This document shows, piece by piece, positions 1 to 8,650 of a DNA stretch of 64,000 bases. Origin of the DNA: Exilibacterium sp. (lineage in GTDB: Bacteria; Pseudomonadota; Gammaproteobacteria; Pseudomonadales; Cellvibrionaceae). The notes under the pieces were generated by a model. It did no database searches, had not been told where the DNA came from, and saw only the letters and a list, made by a program, of their open reading frames with translations. A program made the position numbers and the translations under genes. Location: the NCBI GenBank assembly GCA_028280195.1, contig JANQMH010000069.1, positions 1-64,000 on the forward strand. Direction: 5' to 3'. The first letter of the stretch is position 1. Every line of letters starts with the position of its first letter.

Positions 1-794
1 AAACCAGTCTCGACACCGGCTTCATGCCCCAGGGCATCGGCGCCGACCTGATCGCCACCCTGGAGGGCTACTGCCGCGAGGATGTCGACACCTTCGCCAT
101 GCACTCCCACCGCAAGGCGGCCGCCGCCTGGGATCGCGGCGCCTACCGGGGCTGGGTGATACCGGTGCAGGACCGCAACGGTATTACCGTGCTCGACACC
201 GACGAACTGGTGCGCCCCGATGCCTCCCTGGAAACGCTGGGCGGCCTCAAGCCCTCGTTCGCGGCCATCGGCGAGATGGGTTTCGACGGCGTGGCGCGGG
301 AGAAATATCACTGGGTGGAAAAAATCCATCACGTGCACTCGCCGGGCAATTCATCCGGCATCGTCGACGGCGCCGCCGCGCTGTTGATCGGCAACGAAAC
401 CATCGCCAAGGCCTTCGACCTGACCCCGCGCGCGCGCTTTATCGCCGCCGCGGTGGTGGGCAGCGACCCCACCATCATGCTCACCGGCCCGGCGCCGGCG
501 GCGCGCAAGGCGCTGAAGATTGCCGGGCTCAAGGCCGAAGACATCGATCTGTACGAGGTCAATGAGGCCTTCGCTTCCGTGGTGATGCGCTTTCAGCGGG
601 AACTGCAGGTGCCCGACGAAAAAGTCAATGTCAACGGCGGCTCCATCGCCATGGGCCACCCCCTCGGCGCCACCGGGGCGATGATTCTGGCCGCCGCCCT
701 GAACGAGTTGGAGGCGCGCGGCCAGCGCCGCGCCATGGCCACCCTCTGCGTCGGCGGCGGTATGGGTATCGCCACCATCATCGAGCGCCTATAA
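1..794 (+). CDS. Acetyl-CoA acyltransferase (thiolase), 5'-truncated by window edge
   Basis: C-terminal part of a thiolase that cleaves 3-ketoacyl-CoA in beta-oxidation. The frame is open to the left edge, so the true start lies outside the window. Visible family marks are SHRKAAAA near the left end, NEAFA, the [14 protein letters not shown] block that holds a catalytic His, and CVGGGMG with the second active-site Cys near the C-terminus. The nucleophilic Cys of the N-terminal half is not in view. The stop lies 28 bp before the probable ATG of the FadJ-like gene, and the pair is the usual FadI/FadJ or FadA/FadB arrangement. FadI-type versus acetoacetyl-CoA thiolase cannot be settled from this half. 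Confidence 0.92.
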   Translation, partial: TSLDTGFMPQGIGADLIATLEGYCREDVDTFAMHSHRKAAAAWDRGAYRGWVIPVQDRNGITVLDTDELVRPDASLETLGGLKPSFAAIGEMGFDGVAREKYHWVEKIHHVHSPGNSSGIVDGAAALLIGNETIAKAFDLTPRARFIAAAVVGSDPTIMLTGPAPAARKALKIAGLKAEDIDLYEVNEAFASVVMRFQRELQVPDEKVNVNGGSIAMGHPLGATGAMILAAALNELEARGQRRAMATLCVGGGMGIATIIERL

Positions 795-822
795 ACGTTT
801 GCAACGACTACCGGACAACGCT

Positions 823-2967
823 ATGAACTCTATTCGCTACGAAAAAGACCCGCACAAGATCGTGCACCTGGTTCTGGACCGGCCGCAGGGCAGCGCCAAT
901 CTGATGGACGAACAATTCGGCCGCGACCTGCAGCAGGCGGTGCAGCAGTTGCAGGCCGACAGCGACAAGACCGGGGTGATACTGCGCTCGGCCAAGAAGA
1001 CGTTTTTTGCCGGCGGCGATCTCGATACCCTGGTAACCATTACCCCCGCAACAGCGCCACAGCTGTTCGCAGGTGCCGAGGCCACCAAGGCCGCCATGCG
1101 CCAGTTGGAAACCCTTGGCGTGCCGGTGGTGGCGGCCATTGCCGGGGCGGCGCTGGGCGGCGGCTGGGAGCTGGCCCTGTGCTGTCACCACCGCATCGCC
1201 GTCGATGACAACAGCATCCAGCTAGGTATGCCCGAGGTGACCCTGGGGCTGCTGCCCGGTGGCGGCGGCACCGTGCGCATGAACCGCCTGCTGGGCTTTC
1301 AGGCGGCCATGCCCTACCTGGCCGAAGGCAGGCAGTTCAAACCGCGCCAGGGTCTTGAAAACGGTCTGCTGCACGAGCTGGCCGGCGACAGCGACGAACT
1401 GCTGGCCAAGGCTGCGGCCTGGATCGAGGCCAACCCCGACGCGGCCCAACCCTGGGATCAGCAGGGCTACAAAATCCCCGGCGGCACACCCAAGCAGCCG
1501 GCCTTTGCGCAAATGCTGCCGATCGTGCCCGCCATCCTGAAACACAAAACCAAGGGCGTCATGCCCGCGCCGGAGGCCATACTCAGTGCATCCATCGAGG
1601 GCCTGCAGGTAGATTTCGATACCGCCACCCGTATCGAGTCGCGCTATTTCGCTGAGCTGGCCAGCGGCCAGGTGGCAAAAAACATGATCGGCACATTCTG
1701 GTACCAGCTCAATGAAATCAAGGCCGGCGCTGGCAGGCCTGAAGGTTTCGAGCAGCAAACGGTGGGCAAGGTGGGCATTCTCGGCGCCGGGATGATGGGC
1801 GCCGGTATCGCCTACGCCTGCGCCATACGCGGTATCCCGGTGGTGCTGAAGGATATCAGTGTCGACAATGCCGACAAGGGCAAGGACTACTCTGCCGGGC
1901 TGCTCGACAAGCGCGTTGCCCGCGGGCGTATGACAGCGGAAAAACGCGAGCAGGTGCTGGGGCTGATTCACACCACCGACAGCGCCGCTGACCTCGGCGG
2001 CTGCGACCTAATCATCGAAGCGGTGTTCGAGGACAGAGCGCTGAAAGCCGGGGTAACGGCCGAGGCCGAAGCCCAGCTCGCCGACAGCGCCGTATTCGCC
2101 TCTAACACATCCACGCTGCCGATCACCGGCCTGGCGGCGGCTTCGGCGCGGCCGCAGAACTTTATCGGCCTGCATTTTTTCTCACCGGTGGACAAAATGC
2201 CGCTGGTGGAAATCATCTGCGGCGAAAAAACCGCGCCGGCGACATTGGCGCGGGCTTACGACTTTGTTCAGCAAATTGCCAAAACCCCCATCGTCGTCAA
2301 CGACAGCCGCGGCTTTTTCACCTCGCGCGTCTTCGGCACCTTCACTCGCGAAGGCATCGCCATGCTGGGCGAGGGCGTGGCCGCCGCCTCGATCGAAAAT
2401 GCCGCCTTCCTCGCCGGCTTCCCGGTGGGACCACTGGCCGTCTGCGATGAGGTCAGCCTGTCGCTGAGCGCCAGGGTGCGCGACCAGACCATCAAAGATC
2501 TGGCGGCACAGGGCGAAAGCTACCAGCCCCACCCGGCCGACGCGGTGATCGACCGCCTGCTGCAGCAGGATCGCGCCGGCAAGGCGGCCGGCAAAGGCTT
2601 TTACGACTACCCCGAGGACAGTAAAAAGTCACTGTGGCCCGGCCTGCAACAACAGTTTTACAAGGCCGATGCGCAGCTACCGCTGCAGGACATCAAGGAC
2701 CGGCTGTTGTTTATCCAGGCCCTGGAAAGCGTCCGCTGCCTCGATGAAAAGGTGCTGACCTCGGTGCGCGACGCCAATGTCGGTTCGATCTTCGGCATCG
2801 GCTATCCGGCCTGGACCGGCGGCGTGCTGCAGTTCATCAACCAGTGCGGGGTGCGCGAGTTTGTCAGCCGCGCCCAGCAGCTGGCAGAACACTACGGCGA
2901 GCGCTTCGCGCCGCCGGCCTCGCTGCTGGCAATCGCCGAAAACGGCGGCCGCTACAGCGATACGTAA
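823..2967 (+). CDS. fadJ: FadJ/FadB-like enoyl-CoA hydratase / 3-hydroxyacyl-CoA dehydrogenase
   Basis: Multifunctional beta-oxidation enzyme of 714 residues, matching FadJ length. The N-terminal crotonase domain (about 1-190) carries GGGWELALCC and GMPEVTLGLLPGG, whose Glu residues (about 116 and 138) match the two catalytic glutamates of hydratases. A Rossmann dehydrogenase domain starts near 318 (GKVGILGAGMMGAG), with the catalytic His in GLHFFSPVDKMPLVEI and the Asn in VNDSRGFFTSR. Two dehydrogenase C-terminal domains follow. The frame is open from a TTG at 799, but the ATG at 823 gives the usual N-terminus. It sits directly behind the thiolase, so the two probably form one complex. FadJ rather than FadB is chosen from domain spacing and gene order. 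Confidence 0.92.
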   Translation: MNSIRYEKDPHKIVHLVLDRPQGSANLMDEQFGRDLQQAVQQLQADSDKTGVILRSAKKTFFAGGDLDTLVTITPATAPQLFAGAEATKAAMRQLETLGVPVVAAIAGAALGGGWELALCCHHRIAVDDNSIQLGMPEVTLGLLPGGGGTVRMNRLLGFQAAMPYLAEGRQFKPRQGLENGLLHELAGDSDELLAKAAAWIEANPDAAQPWDQQGYKIPGGTPKQPAFAQMLPIVPAILKHKTKGVMPAPEAILSASIEGLQVDFDTATRIESRYFAELASGQVAKNMIGTFWYQLNEIKAGAGRPEGFEQQTVGKVGILGAGMMGAGIAYACAIRGIPVVLKDISVDNADKGKDYSAGLLDKRVARGRMTAEKREQVLGLIHTTDSAADLGGCDLIIEAVFEDRALKAGVTAEAEAQLADSAVFASNTSTLPITGLAAASARPQNFIGLHFFSPVDKMPLVEIICGEKTAPATLARAYDFVQQIAKTPIVVNDSRGFFTSRVFGTFTREGIAMLGEGVAAASIENAAFLAGFPVGPLAVCDEVSLSLSARVRDQTIKDLAAQGESYQPHPADAVIDRLLQQDRAGKAAGKGFYDYPEDSKKSLWPGLQQQFYKADAQLPLQDIKDRLLFIQALESVRCLDEKVLTSVRDANVGSIFGIGYPAWTGGVLQFINQCGVREFVSRAQQLAEHYGERFAPPASLLAIAENGGRYSDT

Positions 2968-2995
2968 CACATACCCGCAGTCAGGAGACAGTACT

Positions 2996-4138
2996 ATGCT
3001 GCCGAGAAACGTGTTTACCGCCGACCACGAACTGTTCCGCGACAGCGTGCGCAAGTTTTTGCAAACCGAAGCCGCTCCCTTTCACCCGCAGTGGGAAAAA
3101 GACGGCCAGGTGGACCGCGAACTGTGGCGCAAGGCCGGCGCGCAGGGCTTTCTCTGCCCGACCCTGCCGGAGGCCTACGGCGGTGTCGGCGCGGATTTTC
3201 GCTACAACGCCATCATCGACGAGGAGGTGGCGCGGGCCGGACTTTCCGGCATTGGCTGGGGCCTGCATTCGGATATCGCCGTGCCCTATATCGTCAACTA
3301 CGGCAGCGACCTGCTGAAAGAAAAATACCTGCCGCGCTGCATCAGCGGCGATATCATTACCGCCATTGCCATGACCGAGCCGGGCACCGGGTCAGACCTG
3401 CAGAGCGTGAAAACGCATGCGGTGGCCGACGGCGACGACTACATTGTCAACGGCTCAAAAACATTCATTACCAACGGCCAGCTGGCGGATCTGGTGATCG
3501 TGGTGGCAAAGACCGATCCAGAGGCCGGTGCCACCGGCACCAGTCTGATTCTGGTGGAGGCGGACACGCCCGGTTTCAACAGGGGCAAAAACCTGGAAAA
3601 AATCGGTATGAAAGCCCAGGACACCTCGGAGCTGTTTTTCCAGGACGTGCGCGTACCGAAGGAAAACCTGCTCGGCGCCGAGGGCCAGGGATTTATCTAT
3701 CTGATGCAGGAGCTGCCGCAGGAGCGCCTGTCGGTGGCCGTCAATGCGGTGGCCGCCGCCGAGGCCGCGCTGCAGTGGACACTCGACTATGTCAAGGAAC
3801 GCAAGGCATTCGGCAAGCCGATTGCGGCGTTTCAAAACACCCAGTTCAAACTGGCGGAACTGGACACCGAAGTGACCGCCGCACGGGTATTTGTCGACCG
3901 CTGCCTGGAGCTGCACTGCGAGGGCAAACTCGATGTGCCCACTGCCGCCAAGGCCAAGCTGCTGACCACCGATCTGCAGTGCAAGGTCATGGACGAGTGC
4001 GTGCAGCTGCACGGCGGCTACGGTTACATGTGGGAATACCCCATCGCCCGTGCCTGGGCCGATGCGCGCGTGCAGCGCATCTATGCCGGCACCAATGAAA
4101 TCATGAAACTGATCATCGGCCGTGCACTGCTCGACTAG
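2996..4138 (+). CDS. Long-chain-type acyl-CoA dehydrogenase
   Basis: FAD enzyme of 380 residues for the first oxidation of acyl-CoA. It closely resembles the mammalian LCAD and bacterial AcdA branch: MTEPGTGSDLQ, QELPQERL, CVQLHGGYGYMWEYPIARA and QRIYAGTNEIMK. In this branch the catalytic base is the Glu in the QERL helix, and the C-terminal motif reads YAGTNE instead of the YEGT of medium-chain enzymes; both hold here. The frame is open upstream, but the ATG at 2996 follows AGGAG at 2982 and gives the correct N-terminus. It lies 28 bp after the fadJ-like gene in the same operon. Confidence 0.9.
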   Translation: MLPRNVFTADHELFRDSVRKFLQTEAAPFHPQWEKDGQVDRELWRKAGAQGFLCPTLPEAYGGVGADFRYNAIIDEEVARAGLSGIGWGLHSDIAVPYIVNYGSDLLKEKYLPRCISGDIITAIAMTEPGTGSDLQSVKTHAVADGDDYIVNGSKTFITNGQLADLVIVVAKTDPEAGATGTSLILVEADTPGFNRGKNLEKIGMKAQDTSELFFQDVRVPKENLLGAEGQGFIYLMQELPQERLSVAVNAVAAAEAALQWTLDYVKERKAFGKPIAAFQNTQFKLAELDTEVTAARVFVDRCLELHCEGKLDVPTAAKAKLLTTDLQCKVMDECVQLHGGYGYMWEYPIARAWADARVQRIYAGTNEIMKLIIGRALLD

Positions 4139-4159
4139 TGCGCAAGCGCGGAGCCCCTT

Positions 4160-5356
4160 ATGCCCCAGCCCCTGCACGGATTGAAGATACTCGACTTTAC
4201 CACCCTGCTGCCCGGCCCCTACGCTACCCAGTTGCTGGCGGACATGGGCGCAGAGGTGCTGCGGGTGGAGGCCCCGACGCGGCCGGACATGGTGCGCGCG
4301 ATGCCGCCCCATATCGACGATGGCTGCGGCGGCCGGACATCGGCGGCCCACGCCACCCTCAACCGCAATAAAAAGTCTATCGGCCTGAACCTGAAGCAGC
4401 CACAGGCAATCGAGGTGGTCAAAAAGCTGCTGGACGATTACGACATCGTCATGGAACAGTTCCGCCCGGGCGTCATGCAGCGCCTCGGTCTGGGATACGA
4501 CCACCTCTCGAGCATCAACCCGCAGCTGATCTACTGTTCCATCAGCGGCTATGGCCAGCACGGTCCGCTGCGCGATCGCGCCGGGCACGATATCAATTAC
4601 CTGGCGCTGGCGGGGCTGGCCGGCATCAGCGGCCGCAGCGAAACCGGCCCGGTACTGTCGGGCACACAGATCGCCGATATCGCCGGCGGCAGCCACCACG
4701 CCGTGATGGGTGTGCTGGCGGCGGTGATACAGCGCCACAACGGCGGCGGCGGCCAGCATATCGATATCAGCATGAGCGACGCCGCGCTGGCCCTGACCAG
4801 TATCTCCGGCGCCAACTTCCTGGCCGCCGGGGCGGTACCCGGTTTGTCCACCGAAGCCTTGAACGGCGGCAGCTTTTACGACTACTACCGCAGCGCCGAC
4901 GGCCGCTACTTCGCCATCGGCAGCCTCGAGCCGCAGTTTTGCCAGCAGCTGTTCAACGCCATTGAGCGGCCCGACTGGCTGCCGCGCACAGCCGACCCCG
5001 AGCCGGCGGCTCAGCAGCAGTTGCGCGAGGACATCCAGGCAGTGCTGGCGACAAAATCCTTTGCCGAATGGCGGCAGATCTTCGCTGCCTGCGACGCCTG
5101 TATCGAGCCGGTGTTGACACTGGGCGAAGTCAGGCAGCACAGGCATTTCCAGGCCCGACAGATGTTCGCCGAGGTGCCCAAAGGCGAGCGCGCCAGCCAG
5201 CCGCAAATTGCCAGCCCGCTGAAGTTCTCGGCGTCTTCGCCCGAGTACCGGCATATCGGCGCGGCGCTCGGCGCCGATACCGGCGCCATACTGCGCGACT
5301 GCGGGTATGCCGAGGAAGATATCGCAGCCATGCGCGAGGCCGGGGCGGTCTGCTGA
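4160..5356 (+). CDS. Family III CoA-transferase (CaiB/BaiF)
   Basis: A 398-residue CoA-transferase that moves CoA between a thioester and a free acid. The N-terminus (GLKILDFTTLLPGPYATQLLADMGAEVLRVE) is typical. The conserved Asp that forms the acyl intermediate lies in GHDINYLALAGLAG, and SGTQIADIAGG and NGGSFYDYYRSADG mark the two interlocked domains. It follows the acyl-CoA dehydrogenase by 21 bp, so it is probably the last gene of the beta-oxidation operon. Alpha-methylacyl-CoA racemases (AMACR) share this fold, and the motif set fits either activity. In this context racemising or activating branched acyl-CoA is plausible, but the substrate is inference. Confidence 0.85.
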   Translation: MPQPLHGLKILDFTTLLPGPYATQLLADMGAEVLRVEAPTRPDMVRAMPPHIDDGCGGRTSAAHATLNRNKKSIGLNLKQPQAIEVVKKLLDDYDIVMEQFRPGVMQRLGLGYDHLSSINPQLIYCSISGYGQHGPLRDRAGHDINYLALAGLAGISGRSETGPVLSGTQIADIAGGSHHAVMGVLAAVIQRHNGGGGQHIDISMSDAALALTSISGANFLAAGAVPGLSTEALNGGSFYDYYRSADGRYFAIGSLEPQFCQQLFNAIERPDWLPRTADPEPAAQQQLREDIQAVLATKSFAEWRQIFAACDACIEPVLTLGEVRQHRHFQARQMFAEVPKGERASQPQIASPLKFSASSPEYRHIGAALGADTGAILRDCGYAEEDIAAMREAGAVC

Positions 5357-5464
5357 CGCCGGCGCCCTGGCAAGCGGCCGCCAAAGGCTGGTACAGGGCG
5401 CAATTAACGGCTATAAATGCGCTTATACTCTTTGTTCAGCCGGCCGGCAGTGCCGCCGTATTTT

Positions 5465-5830
5465 ATGAACCTTTGGTCTTTACTGGGCATTTTGTCCCTG
5501 CTTACCGGCGGCGCCGGCATCCTGCTGCCGCTGTTGCCAACCACGCCTTTCGTGCTGCTGGCCGCCTGGTGTTTTGCCCGCTCTTCACCGCGCATGCACG
5601 CCTGGCTGGTCAACAGCCGACTGTTCGGGCCGATGATTCACCGCTGGCACGAAAACAGGTGTATATCCATGCGGGTGAAAATAACCGCGCTGTTCATGGT
5701 GGTGGGCATCGGCGGCAGTTCGGTGCTGCTGTTCGTTCCCGCCGGCTGGCCCAAGCTGGCCGCTGTCGCGCTGCTGGCTGTCGGCTTCGTCTCTGTGTGG
5801 CGGCTCCGAGTCTGCCGCGACTGCAGCTGA
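5465..5830 (+). CDS. DUF454 (YbaN-like) inner-membrane protein
   Basis: Small membrane protein of 121 residues. The N-terminal segment (LWSLLGILSLLTGGAGILLPLLPTTPF) followed by FVLLAAWCFARSSPR and HAWLVNSRLFGPMIHRW is the DUF454/YbaN signature. Two more hydrophobic helices end the protein. The frame opens at 5417, but the ATG at 5465 matches the family start. No function is established for the family. It follows the CoA-transferase by 108 bp and may have its own promoter. Confidence 0.8.
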   Translation: MNLWSLLGILSLLTGGAGILLPLLPTTPFVLLAAWCFARSSPRMHAWLVNSRLFGPMIHRWHENRCISMRVKITALFMVVGIGGSSVLLFVPAGWPKLAAVALLAVGFVSVWRLRVCRDCS

Positions 5831-5921
5831 CAACGCTGCCATCGCCGCACTATTGGCATACCTAAATCCGCTGGCATCCATTATCATAGGCACCGCACAG
5901 CCACCGGCAATGGAGGATACT

Positions 5922-6308
5922 ATGGCCACCATCGAAATCGACGAGTCCGTCAATGTCTTCGGGGAGCCGCTACACGCCTGCAGCGAGGAGCCGCTGACAG
6001 GCTTTTTTCGCGACGGTTGCTGTAATACCAACAGCCAGGACGTCGGCTCACACACAGTCTGTGTCGAAGTGACAGAGGAGTTTTTGCAGTACTCGCGTTT
6101 CAAGGGCAACGACCTCTCCACCCCCAGACCGGAATTCGGCTTCCCCGGGCTCGAGGCCGGCAACCGCTGGTGCCTGTGTGCAGCCAGGTGGCTGGAAGCC
6201 CACCAGCAGGGCATGGCGCCGAGAGTTTTTCTTACCCGGACCCATATCAAGGCGCTGCAGACCGTGCCCATGGCGGTGCTGCGCGACTATGCTGCAGACT
6301 TGAACTGA
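5922..6308 (+). CDS. DUF2237 family protein
   Basis: Soluble conserved protein of 128 residues. It matches DUF2237 along its whole length: NVFGEPLHAC, TGFFRDGCCNT, HTVCVEVTEEFL, GNDLSTPRPEFGFPGL, and RWCLCAARWLEA. The many conserved Cys residues suggest a structural or metal role, but no function is known to me. The ATG at 5922 has a GGAGG box at 5912; an in-frame ATG at 5910 is less well spaced. The last six codons, including the stop, are the first copy of an 18-bp tandem repeat that continues beyond the gene. Confidence 0.88.
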   Translation: MATIEIDESVNVFGEPLHACSEEPLTGFFRDGCCNTNSQDVGSHTVCVEVTEEFLQYSRFKGNDLSTPRPEFGFPGLEAGNRWCLCAARWLEAHQQGMAPRVFLTRTHIKALQTVPMAVLRDYAADLN

Positions 6309-6386
6309 GCTGCAGACCTGAACTGAGCTGCAGACCTGAACTGAGCTGCAGACCTGAACTGAGCTGCAGGCCTGAACTGCGCTGCG
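6291..6386. repeat. 18-bp tandem repeat, about 5.3 copies
   Basis: Unit GCTGCAGACCTGAACTGA. Copies start at 6291, 6309, 6327, 6345 and 6363, with a 6-bp remainder at 6381. Copy 1 is the last six codons of the DUF2237 gene (A-A-D-L-N-stop); copies 2-4 are near-perfect and copy 5 has two changes. The array fills the gap between this gene and the convergent thioesterase gene, whose stop is at 6389. Replication slippage duplicating a gene tail is the simplest reading. Confidence 0.95.
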
Positions 6387-6388
6387 AT

Positions 6389-7177
6389 TCAGGGCAGGCG
6401 GAACTTTGCCATCTGCCGGCTAATCGCCACCAGGTGGCCGTCGCAATCCCAGAGGTAGCCGTCCTCTTCCAGCACCCCATTGGTCAGATAACCGGTTTCG
6501 AAATGGCACTGCAGGGGCCCGGGCGCCGGCTTACCCCGCACCTGCACGGTCAGCTCGAGGGTCGGTACCCAGCCGGTGGGCCCGTAAAAGGAAAACACCG
6601 GCGGCGGGAAGCTATCGGCAAATAACAGCAGCGACAGCGGGTCAGTAGTGGCGCCATCAGCCAGCTCGGTCCAGCCGCTGAGGCAGCCAGCGCCACTCGG
6701 CTTACCCGCCAGCGACTGCACTTGCTCAGGGTTGACCCGCTGTATCACCTGCCGGGAAAAGGTAAATTCGTCCGGCAACGGTAATGGCACGCAGTCGTCA
6801 TAGGGCTTGATATCCGGCCTGGCGGCATTTATCCGGCTCTCCCCCTGCAGCTTCGCAAGGTCGGTAAACACCGCCACCAGCAGCACTTTCAACTCCCCGT
6901 TCTGCAGCAGGCGCACACAGCCGTGGGAGGAGGAGCCGCCGCGGCGCAGGACTTCCACCTGACAGTCCACCGGCCCCGGCTGAGCGGGCACCAGATAGTG
7001 AGCGCTGACTGTCAGCGGATCACTGTGCGGCAGTGCCGCCTGCAGCGCACGGGCGCCGAGTGCCATGATATAGCCGCCATTGGGGACACCGGCGATACTC
7101 CAGTCCGGTGTTATATGGCCCTGCCAGTGGTTTTCAGCCACCTGCTCCAGCGCCGTCTCTCTGCAGAACTTCAGCAT
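6389..7177 (-). CDS. Acyl-CoA thioesterase-like (double hotdog) protein
   Basis: Protein of 262 residues resembling thioesterase-superfamily proteins with two hotdog domains of the TesB type. The first hotdog holds GVPNGGYIMALGARALQAALPH and DPLTVSAHYLVPAQPG; the second holds FSFYGPTGWVPTLELTVQVRG and ending EEDGYLWDCDGHLVAISRQMAKFRL, a pattern seen at the end of TesB domains. ATG at 7177 chosen because homology-like sequence begins there; the frame is open to 7357. It runs opposite to its neighbours. Probable role is acyl-CoA hydrolysis; the substrate is unknown. Confidence 0.78.
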   Translation of the reverse strand: MLKFCRETALEQVAENHWQGHITPDWSIAGVPNGGYIMALGARALQAALPHSDPLTVSAHYLVPAQPGPVDCQVEVLRRGGSSSHGCVRLLQNGELKVLLVAVFTDLAKLQGESRINAARPDIKPYDDCVPLPLPDEFTFSRQVIQRVNPEQVQSLAGKPSGAGCLSGWTELADGATTDPLSLLLFADSFPPPVFSFYGPTGWVPTLELTVQVRGKPAPGPLQCHFETGYLTNGVLEEDGYLWDCDGHLVAISRQMAKFRLP

Positions 7178-7417
7178 AATGTCGGGGTCTCTGTGCCGTC
7201 GAGGCGGCATTTTAGCAGTTTTCCCGGACCTTAGAGGCCACTGAGTGTGACTCCTCAGTATGGCTGCCCGGGCCGGGCTGATCTTGCCGTGCCGCCGCCG
7301 CGTACAGACAATAAACAGCAAACGCAGACCCTTTACGGCCGCTGCACAGATTTGCATATTTGCTGCACATTAAAGCGCTAGGCTGGCGCCTGGCAGCAGT
7401 TTCGCGATGAGGCCTCA

Positions 7418-8650
7418 GTGAAAAAGTTTTTACCTTTGCTAGTGCTGGCGGGTTTTGTCGCCGTCACCTGGATGATCAGCCAGACCACGCCATCCAGCCA
7501 GCGTCGGGACCAGCCGCCGCAGCCGGCTGTCTCGGTGCAGACCCTGACGGTGGTAGCACAGCCCTACCAGATTAAGATATCGTCCTTCGGCACGGTGCGC
7601 CCCCGCACTCAGAGCCAGCTGGTATCACAGGTTTCCGGGCAGATTATCGCCATCAGCCCCAACCTGCGCGAAGGGGGCTTCTTTGCCCGGGGAGAGAAGC
7701 TGATAACCATTGACCCCCGCGATTACGATATCGCCGTCGAAACCGCGCGGGCAGAGCTGGCCAGCGCCGAGTCCGTACTGATAGAGGAGCAGGCGCGGGC
7801 AAAACAGGCGCGCACCGAGTGGGCCGATGCCCGCACCGGCAGTGCCCCCAGTGACTTCGCCCTGCGCCTGCCCCAGGTCGCCGCCGCCGAGGCCGGTCTC
7901 GCCTCAGCCAGGGCGCGCCTGCGCCAGGCCCGACTCAACCGCGAGCGCACCGAAATCGTCGCACCGTATTCCGGCCGGGTACTGAGCAAGGCGGTGGATG
8001 TGGGCCAGGTGGTATCGCAGAACACCAATCTGGCCGAAGTTTACGCCACCGACTTCGTCGAGGTGCCACTGCCGCTGAAAAACAGCGAGTTGAGCTATAT
8101 CGACCTGCCACAGATCAATCGCCTGCAACAGCCCGGCGGCAAACAGCCGCGGGTAACCTTCCGCAGCAACCTCGGTGACGGCAACAGCAGCTGGCGCGGC
8201 AAGCTGGTGCGCACCGCCGGGGCAATCGACGCCGACAGCAACCAGCTGCACGTGATCGCGCAGATCGACGATCCCTACGGGGTAGCCGTGGCCGATCAGT
8301 TGCCGCTGAAAATTGGCCAGTATGTCACCGCCGTGATCGACGGCAACAGGCTGGCCGACGCGATTGTGATTCCCAATGCGGCTGTCTACCAGGGCAGCTA
8401 TGTCTATGTGGTGGTGGAGCGCAATGATTACACGGTGCTGGAGCGCCGCGATATCAGCATCGCCTGGCAAAACAGTACCGAAGCGCTTGTCGGCGCCGGC
8501 ATCGCCGCCGGCGACCAACTGGTACTGACGCCGCTGGGCCAGCTCAGTAGCGGCACCCGCGTCAGCAGGGTTGACAGGCTCCCCGCGCGGCAGGCGCCGC
8601 CGTTGCAGCATACCGCCGATGCCGGCGAAAGCGGAGAACCGTCGCCGTGA
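7418..8650 (+). CDS. RND efflux periplasmic adaptor (HlyD/MFP family)
   Basis: Membrane-fusion subunit of 410 residues with an N-terminal membrane anchor (FLPLLVLAGFVAVTWMI). A split lipoyl domain begins at VRPRTQSQLVSQVSGQI and closes at TEIVAPYSGRVLSKAVDVGQVV, with a coiled-coil hairpin of Ala/Glu/Arg-rich sequence between them (about 105-175). The barrel and membrane-proximal domains follow. The start is GTG at 7418. The last four bases (GTGA) overlap the GTG start of the RND permease gene, so the two are translationally coupled. No TolC-type outer-membrane gene is adjacent. Confidence 0.9.
   Translation: MKKFLPLLVLAGFVAVTWMISQTTPSSQRRDQPPQPAVSVQTLTVVAQPYQIKISSFGTVRPRTQSQLVSQVSGQIIAISPNLREGGFFARGEKLITIDPRDYDIAVETARAELASAESVLIEEQARAKQARTEWADARTGSAPSDFALRLPQVAAAEAGLASARARLRQARLNRERTEIVAPYSGRVLSKAVDVGQVVSQNTNLAEVYATDFVEVPLPLKNSELSYIDLPQINRLQQPGGKQPRVTFRSNLGDGNSSWRGKLVRTAGAIDADSNQLHVIAQIDDPYGVAVADQLPLKIGQYVTAVIDGNRLADAIVIPNAAVYQGSYVYVVVERNDYTVLERRDISIAWQNSTEALVGAGIAAGDQLVLTPLGQLSSGTRVSRVDRLPARQAPPLQHTADAGESGEPSP

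Noticed and set aside
3455..5254. 599-codon open frame on the minus strand over the acyl-CoA dehydrogenase and CoA-transferase genes
   Set aside because: Antisense shadow of two well-supported plus-strand genes in GC-rich DNA; its sequence is His/Gln/Val/Ala-rich low-complexity translation with no domain.
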